This document shows positions 1 to 12,017 of a stretch of 64,000 nucleotides of DNA, piece after piece (within the stretch, counting starts at the first letter, position 1; the number at the start of each line of letters is the position of its first letter). Source of the stretch: Trichothecium roseum (taxonomy: Eukaryota > Ascomycota > Sordariomycetes > Hypocreales); assembly GCA_026184415.1 (NCBI GenBank), contig CM047940.1:5890001-5954000 (forward strand). The letters run 5' to 3'. The notes under the pieces were generated by a model, which was not told where the DNA came from, made no database searches, and saw only the letters and a program-made list of their open reading frames with translations. The position numbers and the translations under genes were made by a program.

Positions 1-1249
1 AGTTCAAAGTCCTTGAGCTGAACGTCTGGGGCCAGAAGCTCCTCCGATTTGACATCGTCGTATGTCATTTCGATCCGTTGGGGGTCGCCGGGTGAGCACG
101 GCATCAGCATCCGCTGACCGTCTTTTTGCACCTGGAAGAGTAAGAGAGCGTCCGGAACGCCGCGAGAATTTGACTTACTGCTTTGAAATGCGTTGCCTGG
201 AGAATCTTGCGAACTGGCCGCATGAGTGCACTCTGGACCACGTTGCTGATATCACTACCGGAGAAGCCGTCCGATTTGCCTGCCAGAACGTTGTAGTCGC
301 CGGCCACCAGTGCCGTGTCTGTGTCACCAATGGCCAGCTTGAACATGCGCGCGCGGCCGTTGGCGTCGGGAAGACCAATATGTACGCGGCGCTGGAAACG
401 ACGGCGGATGGCGGCATCCAGCTGCCAGGGGATATTTGTGGCTCCTAGCACCAAGATACCTTTACTATCGTTGCCAACACCGTCCATTTGTACGAGAATC
501 TCCGTCTTTATACGCCTCGACGCTTCGGATTCGCCTTCGCCTCGCGGTCCACAGAGGGCGTCAATCTCGTCGATGAAGATGACCGAGGGCTTGTTCTCAC
601 GCGCCATGGAGAAAAGCGCTTTTACCAACCTTTCACTTTCGCCCATCCACTTGCTCACGAGATCGGAACTGCTGATGCTGAAAAATGTACTGTTGGCCTC
701 TGTCGCGACGGCCTTGGCCAGGTAACTCTTTCCGGTACCCGGAGGGCCGTAGAGCAAAATACCTTTCCACGCCTGCCGTTTGCCTTGGAACAGGTTTGGG
801 AATTTTATAGGCAGCACAACGGCTTCCTTCAACGTCTCCTTGGCCCCCTCCAGACCTGCAATATCCTCCCACCGGACGTTTGGTCTCTCCTGTAAGATGG
901 CCCCTGATAGAGCATTGCGAAGCTTCTTGTTGTCGTCGTCCTCTGCCGTCGGCTTGGCCTTGCCCGTGCTGGAGCCGTTAACTCCCATGAGCGACTTTCC
1001 TCCGCCATTGGCATTTTCGGACTCGGACTGGAGAAATTGCTTGAGCTTTTCGGCGCGGTCGAGGTATGTTGCCATCTTTTCCTGCATCGTGGCCTTGAGC
1101 GCCTTGTTCTTTTCCCATTTCAGCGCCTTGACCCAGAGCTCCATCGACGACATGTACAGATCAAACGCCTTTTGGTACTCCTTGTTGTGGTCGGCCTGGA
1201 TGGCCTTTTGGACCTCGGCAATAGCCCGGTCGCGAAAATTTGTCGACAT
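1..1249 (-). CDS. VPS4: VPS4, AAA ATPase of ESCRT-III disassembly (3' end cut by window)
   Basis: Vps4 uses ATP hydrolysis to pull ESCRT-III filaments off endosomal membranes during multivesicular-body sorting. Exon 1 runs 1249-179 and exon 2 runs 131 to the window start. The intron 178-132 has a GTAAGT donor and a CAG acceptor and joins in phase 0. Residues 1-75 form an MIT domain and about 80-110 a Gly/Ser-rich linker. The AAA module follows, with Walker A GPPGTGK at 168-174, Walker B FIDE ending at E228, and the second region of homology with AAIRRRF. Exon 2 gives the typical PCSPGDP stretch and the start of the C-terminal helix; roughly 30 residues are missing beyond the window edge. It is transcribed away from prefoldin 6, so the two share an upstream region of about 440 bp. 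Identity is very secure; only the end is not seen. Confidence 0.96.
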
Positions 1250-1691
1250 GATGGCGCGGTTCCCTTCCTTGCTCGTTCAGCGGGTTTTCGTAGTCCTCGG
1301 TAAGAGTACAAATGTGACCGGTGAGGCGATCGTCCTGACTTGGGTAGATCTCAATTCGACTCGTAACGAAATGATCCTGAATGAAGTCATGTGTGTAGGA
1401 AGAAAATAATCAGGCGGAAACACAACGCTGCGATCGGTGACGAGTTGGCAAATACCCGCTCACTTCACGTCCTCCAGTCTCCGCGTCGTGACAACAGTGG
1501 TAATGGTCGATCCTGAAGTGGGAGGATTGGCGGGGAAACATGATATGCGCTTATCGGTGCCCCTCCTGTCGCCTGAAGTCTCTAGTTGGCGGGGCAGTAT
1601 CAGCGGTCACCTCAACAGAATAATTGTAGTACTGAAATCGCCTTTTCCACATTCTCGTTATAATCGTGTATATATGCGATAATTCCTCAAT
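1250..1691. other. Divergent promoter region of VPS4 and prefoldin 6
   Basis: This 442-bp gap separates two divergent start codons. I see no coding potential, no clear TATA element and none of the ACGGAGTA octamers found elsewhere in the window. It presumably holds both promoters. Confidence 0.6.
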
Positions 1692-2221
1692 ATGGCTTCA
1701 GCGGATGTTCAAGCCCGACTGCAGTCGCTATCTGAAGACTACCAGAAACTACAGACAGGTATATCACCTGCATCCCAGATGGTACTCTCAACTAATCCTC
1801 CGTAGATCTACAATCAACAGTTGCTTCGCGGCAAAAGCTCGAGGGGCAAAAGCAGGAGAACATCGGTGTGCAAACTGTTAGTTCCCATGCCGACAGACCA
1901 CACAGTAGCTGACAGGAGAAGGAATTTGAGAATCTGGGAGACGACGAGACTATCTACAAGCTCGTCGGACCTGTGCTTCTGAAGCAGGACAAATTTGAGG
2001 CTGAAAACACCGTCAAGGGTCGCCTAGATTACATCACAGGCGAAATGTGAGTTATCAAACAGCAGCTATCAAGATGTGTACTGACTATTCGCAGCACAAG
2101 ATTAGAAGATCAAATCAAGGAGTCGCAGAACAATCTAGAGAAAAAGAAGACGGAGATTATCCAGATTCAATCTGCTGCTCAGGCTGGAGCTCAGGCTGGA
2201 GGTAAAGGAAAGGAGACATAG
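1692..2221 (+). CDS. YKE2: Prefoldin subunit 6
   Basis: Prefoldin 6 is a beta-type subunit of the hexameric chaperone that hands nascent actin and tubulin to the CCT chaperonin in the cytosol. Four exons, 1692-1758, 1806-1876, 1916-2046 and 2095-2221, give 131 residues, the usual size of the family. All three introns are GT-AG and 39-48 nt long. The chain is almost wholly helical: an N-terminal coiled-coil helix (about 1-45), a central segment containing ETIYKLVGPVLLKQD that forms the beta hairpins, and a second coiled coil (about 85-120) ending in an Ala/Gln/Gly tail. The central motif is diagnostic for subunit 6. The start lies directly after an A-rich leader. No single exon is long, so the protein is only visible after splicing. 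Confidence 0.93.
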
Positions 2222-2687
2222 TACATATAGGATATCAATCAGTCAAAAATTGCGTATCTCATTATAATAGTCAACGGCAAGGAGATTGTGTGTATCAAAA
2301 GGCGTATCGGATTATTGCATTAGACTGTTAGGACGATTTGCCCCGTTACAAGCTGACGCGGTTTCATTTCGTCATGGCAGTTGGGCGAAAGTGCCCCGCC
2401 ATGCCTGAATTTCCAAGATCAAGGGACGTCGTATGGTAGCCAAGTAGTGGGCGGGAGCTTCAATTTGCTGCCTTCAAGGGCGCGCGTCCGCGTCGTCAAC
2501 GTCTACGTCTACACACAATCTCGAGCGAATGCTGCCTACGATTACCGTACACGTATCCCGCACCAACATGATCCGTATCGTCTTGCGGTCGCTTAATTGT
2601 TCATTTGCTACTGTCGCTCCAACCCCCTAACTCCCTGGCTCCGGACCACCGCATCCCACATAGCAATCTGCAGCATCGCCCATCAAC
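2222..2687. other. Intergenic spacer upstream of the AMSH gene
   Basis: A 466-bp gap between two genes on the same strand. It should contain the prefoldin 6 terminator and the AMSH promoter. No repeat, RNA gene or ORF with support was seen. Confidence 0.5.
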
Positions 2688-4366
2688 ATGAGTGGCCGAT
2701 TTGCGATGAGGCCAGCTCGGCCGCCAACAGCCAGCGAGCTCGTAGCCGATGCTGAATCTTTCGTCTTCAATATCAACATAGAATTGAAGCTTTGGATTCG
2801 AACCGCAAATGCGCTGTGTCAAGAGGTATGCATCTGCCCATGTCGCTGTCTGCAGTGCTAATAATCATTTTTCAGGCCTCGTTTGCTCTATCTGACGGAG
2901 ACTATGGCAAAGCTTACAAATTGCTATACCGACATTCGGTCCTCGTCCTCACATACCTACCTACACATCCGCAATACAAAGAACCAGAAGGTCGCAAAGC
3001 ATGCAGTCCTCTGTTGAAGCGTCTACCAGAGGTTATGGGGGATCTGGAGGCGCTGAAACCAGAGATAGAGCGAGCCTATGAAGAATGGGAACGTATGCAA
3101 CCCGCGGAAGATGCACAGGAGGCCCCCTCAGCGCCATCATACGCCGACTTTGCCTCCCGAGATCCAAGTTTGAGTGGGAATGCCAAGATCCTCGATGCGG
3201 CGGAGAACCAAGAGCTGGCAGTAGATCTCGCACAAAAGGAGCTCATGCGTCGAGACACTCTTAGGCGGGCGACTCGACAGGCCGGAATTCCGGAGGAACA
3301 GACGGCCACACGACGGTGGGCCGGGCGGTGGGATCAATACGATGCTAATCGTGCCCAAGGCTACGACTTGCAGAGCCAGATGGAGTCTGTCAGGCGGAAT
3401 CTTGATGCCCCAAGCGCCGGCAGAGAAGACACCATTTCGCACCCAATTTCTAATAACTACAACTATCCGACAATTTCTAGGTCACGGCCTGTTCAGTACG
3501 ATAGAACCGAGTCGCAGACATCCATCTCATCAGGACCACGGCCTGCCCCGCCCCCGAAAGAGCCTCTCCGAGAGTTTGAGGCAACGCCGCCGCCGCCTCA
3601 AGTTCCCGGCAAGGTTTCTCTGAGTGGCTATAAGCCGTTGATTCCTTCTCAGTCGACCGAGCCGGCAGAGTTACCAAGCTTGCCACCAAAGACGGCGTTG
3701 GACGCACCTCAACCTCCGAAGAAAGAAAGGCTCACATTTAAGCCTGGAGCGTACCTCGAGAACGGGGATCCGATCCGGTCAATATTCTTGCCGGGAGGTT
3801 TGCGAAGGAAGTTTCTTGAGATTGCCTCGAGTAACACGAGGAGAGGGCTGGAGATGTGTGGTATCCTTTGTGGTATTCCAATCAACAATGCCCTCTTTGT
3901 GAGATGCTTGTTGATTCCGGATCAAAAGTGCACATCGGATACCTGCGAAACGGAGAACGAGGGCGCCATGTTTGACTTTTGTGACAAGGAAGATTTGCTG
4001 ATGCTCGGTTGGATACATACGCACCCGACGCAAACGTGCTTTATGAGTTCGCGAGACTTGCACACTCATTCTGGATACCAGATTATGATGCCCGAGGCCA
4101 TTGCTATTGTCTGCGCGCCAAAGTTTACGCCTTCGTAAGTATCCATCCCCCCTTTTGTACACGCAAATTCTAACGCGGCTAGCTATGGGATTTTCCGCCT
4201 CACCCATCCACCCGGGCTGGAACATATTCTGCAATGCAACCATTCCGACACGTTCCACCAGCACTCCATTGACAACCTCTACCGTGAAGCGGTACAGCCT
4301 CAGGGTCATGTATATGAGAGTGACAAGCTGGAGTTTTACGTTCACGATTTGAGGGCCAATAAATGA
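2688..4366 (+). CDS. AMSH/STAMBP-like JAMM deubiquitinase (Sst2-like)
   Basis: AMSH-family enzymes are zinc proteases that cut Lys63-linked ubiquitin chains from cargo at ESCRT-bearing endosomes. Exons 2688-2825, 2876-4134 and 4183-4366 give 526 residues. The N-terminal ~115 residues are helical and resemble the MIT-like/USP8-dimerisation region. A Pro-rich, low-complexity middle (about 200-335) follows, and the C-terminal MPN+ domain carries the complete JAMM signature: Glu372 in EMCGILCG, then His427-x-His429-x7-Ser437-x2-Asp440. Cys434, in the AMSH-specific insertion, is also present. The last exon supplies the FRLTHPPG and CNHSDTFHQH stretch typical of K63-specific members. The gene sits 0.5 kb from prefoldin 6 and about 1.4 kb from the start of VPS4, another ESCRT gene. 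Confidence is high for family, slightly lower for the exact N-terminus. Confidence 0.93.
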
Positions 4367-4844
4367 TACGACTATAACAAGGGCAGGGCAGCATAGCGAT
4401 GGCGTTTTTGGAGGCTCACGTTTATTAACCTCTAACCCTTGATTAGAATATGTATAAAGTCTTCGTTTACAACACATGCAGACAGACAGAAATGACTATG
4501 GTCTCACGGACAAAGATCAAACCGAGGCACAACGCACACACGAGATTGACGTCTATGTTCATATATACCAGATTGATTTACCAACCCTCTTGGCTTTGTA
4601 TAGCCCTGAGTGTCTGCAGTGTCTGCAGATTCCTATGATGGCTCATTTGCAGCGGGCTGATCTACGGTGCCATGGCTACCTCGATGATATACCGGGGCCC
4701 AGGCCATTGCGAACTGCACGTCGAGATGTACACGCTTGCTTTCTCAATATTATTTCCAACAATGACAGAATCCCCACGTTTTCTTTTGTGCATGAGCTTG
4801 ATCAGGGGATGAATGAATGGTTCATCGCAACGTGCCTTCGGCCC
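4367..4844. other. Convergent intergenic region
   Basis: A 478-bp gap between the 3' ends of the AMSH gene (plus) and the WSC gene (minus). It should contain both polyadenylation regions. A 124-codon open frame here has no recognisable features and I do not call it. Confidence 0.5.
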
Positions 4845-5612
4845 CTATAAGCCTTTGATGGGCATCTGCTCGGTACCACCGTGATGGTTAATCTGCCCCA
4901 TCTTGCCCAGCCCCGTCTCCCTCCATCCCCCGAAGCTGTCATGTCCCGCCGCCGCCGGTCTCTGCTTCGAGGGCCTCTTCTTGTCGTCGAGTCTGGTGCC
5001 GCCCCGCGAACCTAGGCAGGCGCTGATGAAGTCCTGCGCCGCCTTGGCCAGCTGGGCCGCCGCGTCCGCGGCCGCGCCGTACGCGGACCCGAGCGTCGAG
5101 TCGGAGATGCGCTGCCCGAGCCCGCCATCGCCATCGCCGCCCCCGGGAAAGTCGTCCTCCTCGTAGCCGCTATCGTTGTCGTCGGCTTCCGGCTCCTCCT
5201 CCTCCTCCTTCTCGCCGGTGGAGTACACGCTGAAGGCTTCCCTGCCGCCGCACATTTCCAGGGCGTACCCGGGGCAGGGGCGGTCGCACTGGCTCGCGGC
5301 GGCGAGGGCGACGCGCGGGGGGCGGGAGGATGCGCAGAGGCACTGGTCGGCGCGGAGGGCGGCGACGGGGAGGGAGGCGGCGCGGCAGCGGTTGAGGCAC
5401 AGGCCGACGGAGTTGTAGATGGAGGGGTGGGTGGTCTGGGGGGTTATGCCCGGGGGGTGGTAGCAGCCTAGGTGGTTGAGGGGGGTGGACGACGATGATG
5501 GTTGGTTTGGTGGGGGGCGGCGGCGTTGGGTTATGGTGGATTGGGCGGTGGTGGTTAGGAGGAGGAGGAGGAGGAGGATGGGTAGGAGGGGGGAGGTGGT
5601 TGGGATGAACAT
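4845..5612 (-). CDS. Secreted WSC-domain protein
   Basis: WSC domains are eight-cysteine modules found in fungal cell-wall stress sensors and secreted carbohydrate-binding proteins. This single-exon gene gives 255 residues. I chose the ATG at 5612 because it opens a clear signal peptide (MFIPTTSPLLP then a run of Leu, ending near TTTAQS); an upstream in-frame ATG would place Pro/His-rich junk before it. The WSC module covers about residues 45-135, beginning HLGCY, with the Cys spacing C..C..C..C..C..C..MCGG. A Glu/Asp-rich segment, a Gly/Ala-rich stretch and a basic tail follow. No transmembrane helix follows the domain, so it is not a Wsc1-type sensor and is more likely secreted or wall-associated. 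Exact ligand unknown. A run of 23 G lies 18 bp upstream of the start codon. Confidence 0.8.
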   Translation of the reverse strand: MFIPTTSPLLPILLLLLLLTTTAQSTITQRRRPPPNQPSSSSTPLNHLGCYHPPGITPQTTHPSIYNSVGLCLNRCRAASLPVAALRADQCLCASSRPPRVALAAASQCDRPCPGYALEMCGGREAFSVYSTGEKEEEEEPEADDNDSGYEEDDFPGGGDGDGGLGQRISDSTLGSAYGAAADAAAQLAKAAQDFISACLGSRGGTRLDDKKRPSKQRPAAAGHDSFGGWRETGLGKMGQINHHGGTEQMPIKGL

Positions 5613-5630
5613 TGTGTGTGTGTGTATGTT

Positions 5631-5653
5631 GGGGGGGGGGGGGGGGGGGGGGG
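5631..5653. repeat. Poly-G run, 23 nt
   Basis: An uninterrupted run of 23 G on the plus strand, 18 bp upstream of the WSC gene start codon (poly-C in the sense direction). Length is likely to vary or be mis-assembled. Confidence 0.9.
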
Positions 5654-7751
5654 TAATCTTGTGTTGTGGTGGTAGTGGGCTGGTGAGAGAGAGGCGTTGC
5701 GCGATGCAACTGTCGTTCGTGAATATTTGGGCGACGGAGGATGGATGCATTCCACCCTCCGCGACCGTGAATTATAGGCTGATATATCCATCTACCTGCC
5801 TTGCGAAACCCTGCCCGTTCGGAGGATACCCTTTTGGGCCATTACTCGCCTCCCTCAAACCTGGACCACATACGGAGTACGGAGTATGTAGCCATGGAAT
5901 ACAATATACATGTACGGAGTAGTGTTGCGAGCTACGGGTGTTCCTAGTTTTGTGATATCGGGGCATTCATACTGTCGTCGAAGAAGAAAAAAATGATGGA
6001 TCCCCCAAGGTTGGGTTCCTGCCGGTGTATCCAGCGGCCGGCGCGGTACCGGCGGCGTGGTCCTCCGGGAGCGCCAGCTTTGGCCGTTTTTTTTTTTGGT
6101 TTCAAGTGCAGTTTCAAGAACTACTCGGCCATTTCTCCCGCACTGGATCGAGGGAATAACAAACAGCAGCACTGAAATATCCATCCTTTCTTTAAGAAAG
6201 AATTGAGGATCGGATCTAGAGACAACATAGTCCCGGGCAACGACCAAGAGGTCATCGCTTGTCACTAGGTGGGCATTTCGAAGTGCCACACCTATCCAAT
6301 TTCACTCTCTAATTCCCGGAATATGGTAGAGTAGTGAGTTCTACGGGTAGTGGCGATGGCGATGGATGGTTGGATGGATGGATGATCTGGGCCGGGAGCT
6401 GAAATTCCCTATGGTAACTTGGGGACTCGGGGCACCCTACATTGCACTACATCGCACTACGGAGTACTATCACTTTGCTCGACGTGATTCCACACTGAAA
6501 GCCTTTCTTTCGACCAACCGCCACTGTCCCGACTTGCGTTACACCAGCGCTCCATCCAGTCCAGTGTTCCCCTCAGTGATCGTCCGCCCACACGCTAACA
6601 CGCACACACACACACACGCCTAAACCAAAAATCTTGGTATGACGTCTCACGCACATCATCACGCAAAAAAACAAAAAAAACATCCCTTTAGCTTTTTTTC
6701 TAGTATTCTTTTCTTCGGAATTACAAAGATGGCCGATGATGAAAAGGCATTGAGGGACGAGAAAGGATTCCCCCCTCCCCCCCCCCCCCCGGCTACCCGC
6801 CTGATGGAAACCAAGACATGGCTTTTTTTGTTCTTTCTTCGAACTACTATGTAACGTGTCCGTCGAGAATTGGTGGTTTGAATTTTTTTCCCTTGCAGAG
6901 CCAAGAACCAGAGAAGGTCTCACAACATGTGTACGGAGTATCGCGCGGGAGGGTGGGAGGGCTAGTTGTTTAGATAAAGGTGGCAGTCGTCCATCCGTAC
7001 GAATGTGTGTGTGTGTGTGTGTGTGTGTGCGGATGGGTGGGGGGGATATTACACTACTGTACACATACCAATGTACAGAGTACCATACTCCGTACTTTAT
7101 TGGGAATCATCTACTGTACTCCTGGGTACTTGGCTACGTCTGCCGAGAGGCGCTACGGCGGTTGCGGATGGCAACCCGAACGTATCAAAGCGATGTGTCT
7201 GCTGCGAATGACATTCTCTCCTTTTACGCAAGCTACCCTATAACATGTGTAGACATCGATGGAGCGCGCGTCTAAATGCCGTACCGTTTGCCATTGATTG
7301 CCATATTGGTTGAACGTGTAAATATATACACACAACAATGTCCGGTATTATGCTTTTGGAGATAGGGCCCCGCCACATACTCTTCAATGGTTTGGTGTAG
7401 AGGTTGGAGCAAGCGTCGACTTACAACCTGTTTTGTACTATAACCTTTCCAGCGGCACAACATCACAGGCAGCATCCGGCAACATTATTTCCCACCCACC
7501 GCCTACGCACTGCCGTAAATAGGAGATACCGTAAATTCGAACGACCAAAGTCCGTCTCCACCAGCAGTTCACTCAAAGATGGCAAGTGGTTTTTATTTTT
7601 TATTTTTTACTGGGATGCCTTGGTGCTATAGTCGTCCCAAGGTGTGGTCCGTCTTCGGCACCGACTCGGCGAGCGTTTCCTCCCCCTAGGCACTCACGAC
7701 ACATCGTGAAAGTGATGCCCACCCCGACATTCTACAGGTATCTCCGTGATG

Positions 7752-7757
7752 TATAAA
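7752..7757 (+). promoter_or_regulatory. TATA box of the MFS exporter gene
   Basis: TATAAA sits 100 bp upstream of the chosen start codon at 7852, within a short pyrimidine-rich leader. Its position fits a core promoter; no transcript data were available. Confidence 0.5.
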
Positions 7758-7851
7758 TGCCAGTCCTGTCTACGGATTACTTTCCTTCTTTAATAGTCAT
7801 TCTCGGCTTGGTTTGAAGGGAGTGGCTATCCCTCATTTTTCAGTACGCATC

Positions 7852-9445
7852 ATGACCAAGGCCGACCCTCGAGATGCGGCTCAAAGTCACGATGCCACAG
7901 AAACAGGAGCTAGGAATGGGACATCCCAAGAGGCTGCGGCCTCAGAGTCGACGAGCCAGCCGCTACACTCAGTCTTCTCGCCCAGGACAAAGGCCTTTGT
8001 CATATGCATGACCGTCTTCGCCTCGCTCTTCTCGCCGCTCTCGGCCTTCATCTACCTGCCGGCCATTACCCCCATCGCAGAGTCCTACCACCGCTCCATC
8101 AGCGAGATCAACTTGACGGTCACGCTGTACCAGGTAATGCAGGCCATCGCCCCCCTGTTCTTTGGCGACCTCAGCGACCAGATCGGCCGGCGTCCCGTGT
8201 ACGTGACCCTCTTCGTCGTCTACGTCGGGGCCAACATCGGACTCGCCTTGCAGGACAACTATGGCGCCCTCATGTTCCTCCGGGCGATGCAGAGCACCGG
8301 GAGCAGCGCGACTATTGCCATCGGTAGCGCCGTCGTCGCGGACCTGACCACCAGCGCCGAGAGGGGGGGCTATATTACCGCCGTGCAGGCGAGCGTCATG
8401 TTTGCGCCTGCGTTTGCCCCTGTCCTGGGCGGCATACTTACCCAGTACCTGGGATGGAGATCGACCTTTTGGTTCCTCGTCATCGGCGCCGGTGTCTTTC
8501 TCCTCGTCTACATCCCCTTTGTCCCAGAGGTAGGAGCAATCACTTCCCCATATTGCAAGGAATCGTAGACTAACGATACGTCGAAAGACCGGAAGGAGCG
8601 TCGTCGGCAACGGCTCCATCCGGCCGCCGAAACTCAACAACTCACTTACCTCAGCCCGGCAATGGCGCGGGAAAGGGGATGTCGAGCAGCAGCATACGAG
8701 CGAGGGGACTCCCAAACCGTCGAGGAAATTAGCGGTTCCGAATATCTGGGCGGCGGTGCGCATCATCTTCGAAAAGGACATTGGCCCGCTCATGGGCTTC
8801 ATGTCGGTGTTCGTCATGGTCATGTATGCCATGCTGATCCCTCTGCAAGACGTCATCCGCCGCCAGTACGATTTCAACGACCTCCAGGTCGGACTGTGCT
8901 ACATCCCATTCTCCGTGGGGTCCGTCGTGGGGTCCGTATTCGTGGGGAAGCTGCTCAATTGGCACTACGCCCGCGTCGCCAGAGACATTGGCGTGACGGC
9001 CGACCGCAAAAAGGGCGACGACCTGCGCAACTTTCCCATCGAGAGGGCGCGCCTGGATCTCATGTGGCCGTGGATTGCCATCGCTGTGGTGACCGTCGTG
9101 GCCTGGGGCTGGGTCGTCGACTCCGGTACCAACCTGGCGGCGCCGCTGGTGGTGATGTTTTTCTCCGGCGTGGGACAGAGCGGTCCCATGTCCATCCTGT
9201 CGACGTTGCTCGTGGACCTTTACCCCTCCAACCCGGGCCGCGTCTCGTCGTCTTTCAACTTGACGAGGGCATCCATGAGCGCAGTCGGGTCGGCCGTGGT
9301 GCAGTACATGATTGACGCATGGGGCTACGGCTATACGTACCTCTTCCTAGGTCTGCTCTTGCTCATCACCAGCCCTGTGGTCTTAATGGTTCGCATATGG
9401 GGCCCGAAATGGAGAGAGGAAAGGTACCAGCGGCTCCACGGATAA
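7852..9445 (+). CDS. MFS drug:H+ antiporter, DHA1 family, Qdr-like
   Basis: A 12-helix proton antiporter of the plasma membrane, of the type that exports drugs, weak acids or polyamines. Exons 7852-8529 and 8588-9445 give 511 residues; the 58-nt intron splits the central loop in phase 0. The N-terminal ~50 residues are hydrophilic. Helices 1-6 follow, with the MFS motif A (GDLSDQIGRRPVY) between helices 2 and 3 and the antiporter motif region (APAFAPVLGG) in helix 5. The intron falls in ETGRSVVGNGS, a junction characteristic of the yeast Qdr1/Aqr1 group, which is why I favour that subgroup. Helices 7-12 complete the carrier. I chose ATG 7852 over an in-frame ATG 39 bp upstream because it is closer to the conserved core, but either is possible. 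Substrate not predictable. Confidence 0.9.
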
Positions 9446-12017
9446 GCTATGGGTGTACCGAATACTCCGTACGGATTACCGAGTAAAGTGATGGAGTCGT
9501 CAGAAATAAGGAGTTGGGTTGCATTGGTAGTCCCTAGGTAGTAGGTACCCAATGCTCCGTAGCTGAGGGTGGTGTCGCCGGCGCGCATCGTGGAGTTGAC
9601 GTGCGGCTGCAACCATCGGGGATTGGTGATATAGACCAGGTTGCAATATCAAAGCTTCCTTTCTCGTCGACCAACAGATGAGCGTGAAAGAATTGGCCAA
9701 ACAAGATGCTCAATGTGGGTGGACAGGTTTTGCCTGTGCATTGCTAGCGCCATGATCGCCGACCTGGGACCGTAGTAGCTTGCGTGGAGCCTCAGCCGTA
9801 CCTATCAAGCGATAGACGAGAGAGAGAGGAAAAAAAAACCCCCCAAAAAAAACGATGAGAGGGGTTTTCTTCGATAGGCTCATTTGCTGGTATAGTACGA
9901 CGGAGTACCGGTGCTCTCCGTAGATTTGATGGGCAGAAAGAAGCAGTGCCTTTTGGTAATGAATTAACTGGAGTACTCCGGAGTGGTTCGTGGATCCCAT
10001 ATCGTGATGGACGGCAAACCCCAAGCCACCTGTTAGTTAGCTATGCCCTTAACGTAGACGATTTTACACACCGTACTCCGTATTTCGGTCGATTTGTGAT
10101 ATTCTAGTAGTACCAGGGCGGATTGTGCGCTATAACCCGAACGAGATCAGGGCTTGTGCTCTGTACGGGGCAGGTGCCATGTCCATTCTGCTGACTTATC
10201 CGGCTGCTGAGAAAATCTCGAGAACACCTTCCGTCAAGAACGTACAGACGGAGTACATACTACTACCATCCATCCATGCATTGGAGACTGGGTGGCACAA
10301 CCCACCACAACCACCACCCACCACCGTCATCCGCCAATGGAATACGGAGTAATCTGCAGTAAGCTACTCTGTACCATAAAATCTCCCGACAAAAGACGCC
10401 CTTACCCTACCCCTACCGAACCAAGGGGAGTTCAGCTCGTCTCCATACCGTGTGAACAGAGGACCGCCTCTCCCCCAGTCGGCAGAATCGAATCTGCTGC
10501 CCTGCCCTTACTGGCATCATCGACCCCTTCACTGTTCAGCTCGCTTCTTCGCAGCGATATGCATCACGCCCTACCAAATCGGTAGCGCGGCGCTCGATTG
10601 GGGCTTGCGCTAGAGGACGAGCTAAGCTTCGTTGACAGTGGCACCAAGCTTGTCGGCCCGCTCCCCTGCCCGCTCCCCTACCCCCCTACTCCCCTACTCG
10701 CTGCCCGCTCGGCTTAGGACCGGGACGCCCTTTTCCATCACCACCAGGCGGCTCCCGAGCGCCTGGAATCCTCACCGACTTGCCACCTTGTAGTGGTGGG
10801 ATATGTCATCAGGCCCTCAAGATCTTGCTCCTGCTTTCCTTATCGGGAACCGTTCACCCCAAGTGAGAGAACAAGCAATCGTGCCCGAAATCGATGGCTG
10901 AACCTGGGCCGCACCCGCTACCATGTACCAGCTGAGCCTTAACAAGGGGGACAGGCAACCCTGGCCGATATGGAATCCGAAAGGGCGGTCCTAAAAGTCT
11001 TGCCAAAACGCGGACCAGAGATGGGAATATCGATACAAGTGAGTGAAGTGTACTCTTCGCCATGGCAATGTTCCGAATTGCATGGTTGAGGATACATACT
11101 TCTCGAGGCCTCGACCAAGGGAGAAGAGATCGAAGAAACATAGCAAATCGAGACATTGGTGACGTTGTACCCAAGCCGTTGCTAGAGTTTTCGTCCTCTG
11201 ATAACGGAGTACCGTACGGAGTGCATATTCACTGTGCTTTTTGGGCGTACTATGTAGTAGTGCATCTGCGTGCGACTATCCTACGTGGAGCATATGCACC
11301 CGCCGGCCTGGGTCTGTGCTTGCAAGCTGCCTATTGGCCGGGATATCACAGCTGGATGACTTTAAGCCCGAGTCTCATTGGTCACCGCAGAGCTCATTAT
11401 GATCGATGCAAAGAAAAAACGACAACGGAGCATCGTGGGAGTAGCTTGGGGCTGCAACGAGGCTACACCGCAGAGGTTAAAGCTGCAGTAATTTTTTTCG
11501 TGCTACCACGACGGAATACACCAGCCCCCGAAACATGTTCGGCATATTCTCCTCGCACCCCGTCAAACTATACTCATCGAGGGATAAGCTTCCTGCATGG
11601 TACTCCCTTACACCACCGTTCTGATCAACCATTATCTTAACCCGAGACCCCCTCAGCGGCCACTCTCATCCAGTCGCCAGCCTCTACACCGTTCCCCGGC
11701 GCCAATGGGGAGGTGTTCTCTGGCGTACTCCGTAGTAGTACTCTGTAGATCAATGACCCTCGACACGATTGGGATCTGACGAGGGTCGACAGGCATGTCT
11801 GCATTAGCGGGTGCTGTGTTTGACTGTCCAAGACATATGGGTCGCCCACGCTGGTGCTACCTCGTACATGGGGGGAGGAGCTCGTACGTAGTGGCTTAGA
11901 AGTTTTCAATGGCCGAGGGCTGAGGTCATAAATTTCTTAAAAAGAGAGGTCGTCCTTTGCACCTGCAGGTGCTCACTTTTCCTCCTTTGTTCTTTATCCA
12001 TATGTTTGTATCGCACA
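9446..12017. other. 2.6-kb intergenic region with octamer copies
   Basis: No coding sequence with support. Seven ACGGAGTA/TACTCCGT copies lie at about 9463, 9900, 10074, 10248, 10344, 11204 and 11726. The right end, CT-rich just before 12018, is presumably the Ppo promoter. Confidence 0.55.

Larger units (their letters stand above)
5613..7851. other. 2.2-kb intergenic region rich in simple repeats
   Basis: This lies between two divergent genes and has no supportable ORF. It contains a 23-nt poly-G run (5631-5653), a 14-nt poly-C run (6777-6790), CA/TG microsatellites (about 6601-6617 and 7004-7028) and six copies of the ACGGAGTA octamer, three of them clustered at 5872-5921. The right end carries the promoter of the MFS gene. 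Confidence 0.6.

Noticed and set aside
5170..5709. A Pro/His/Arg-rich 179-codon frame overlapping the WSC gene
   Set aside because: Composition is that of an out-of-frame reading of GC-rich and poly-G sequence; the WSC frame has signal peptide and Cys pattern.
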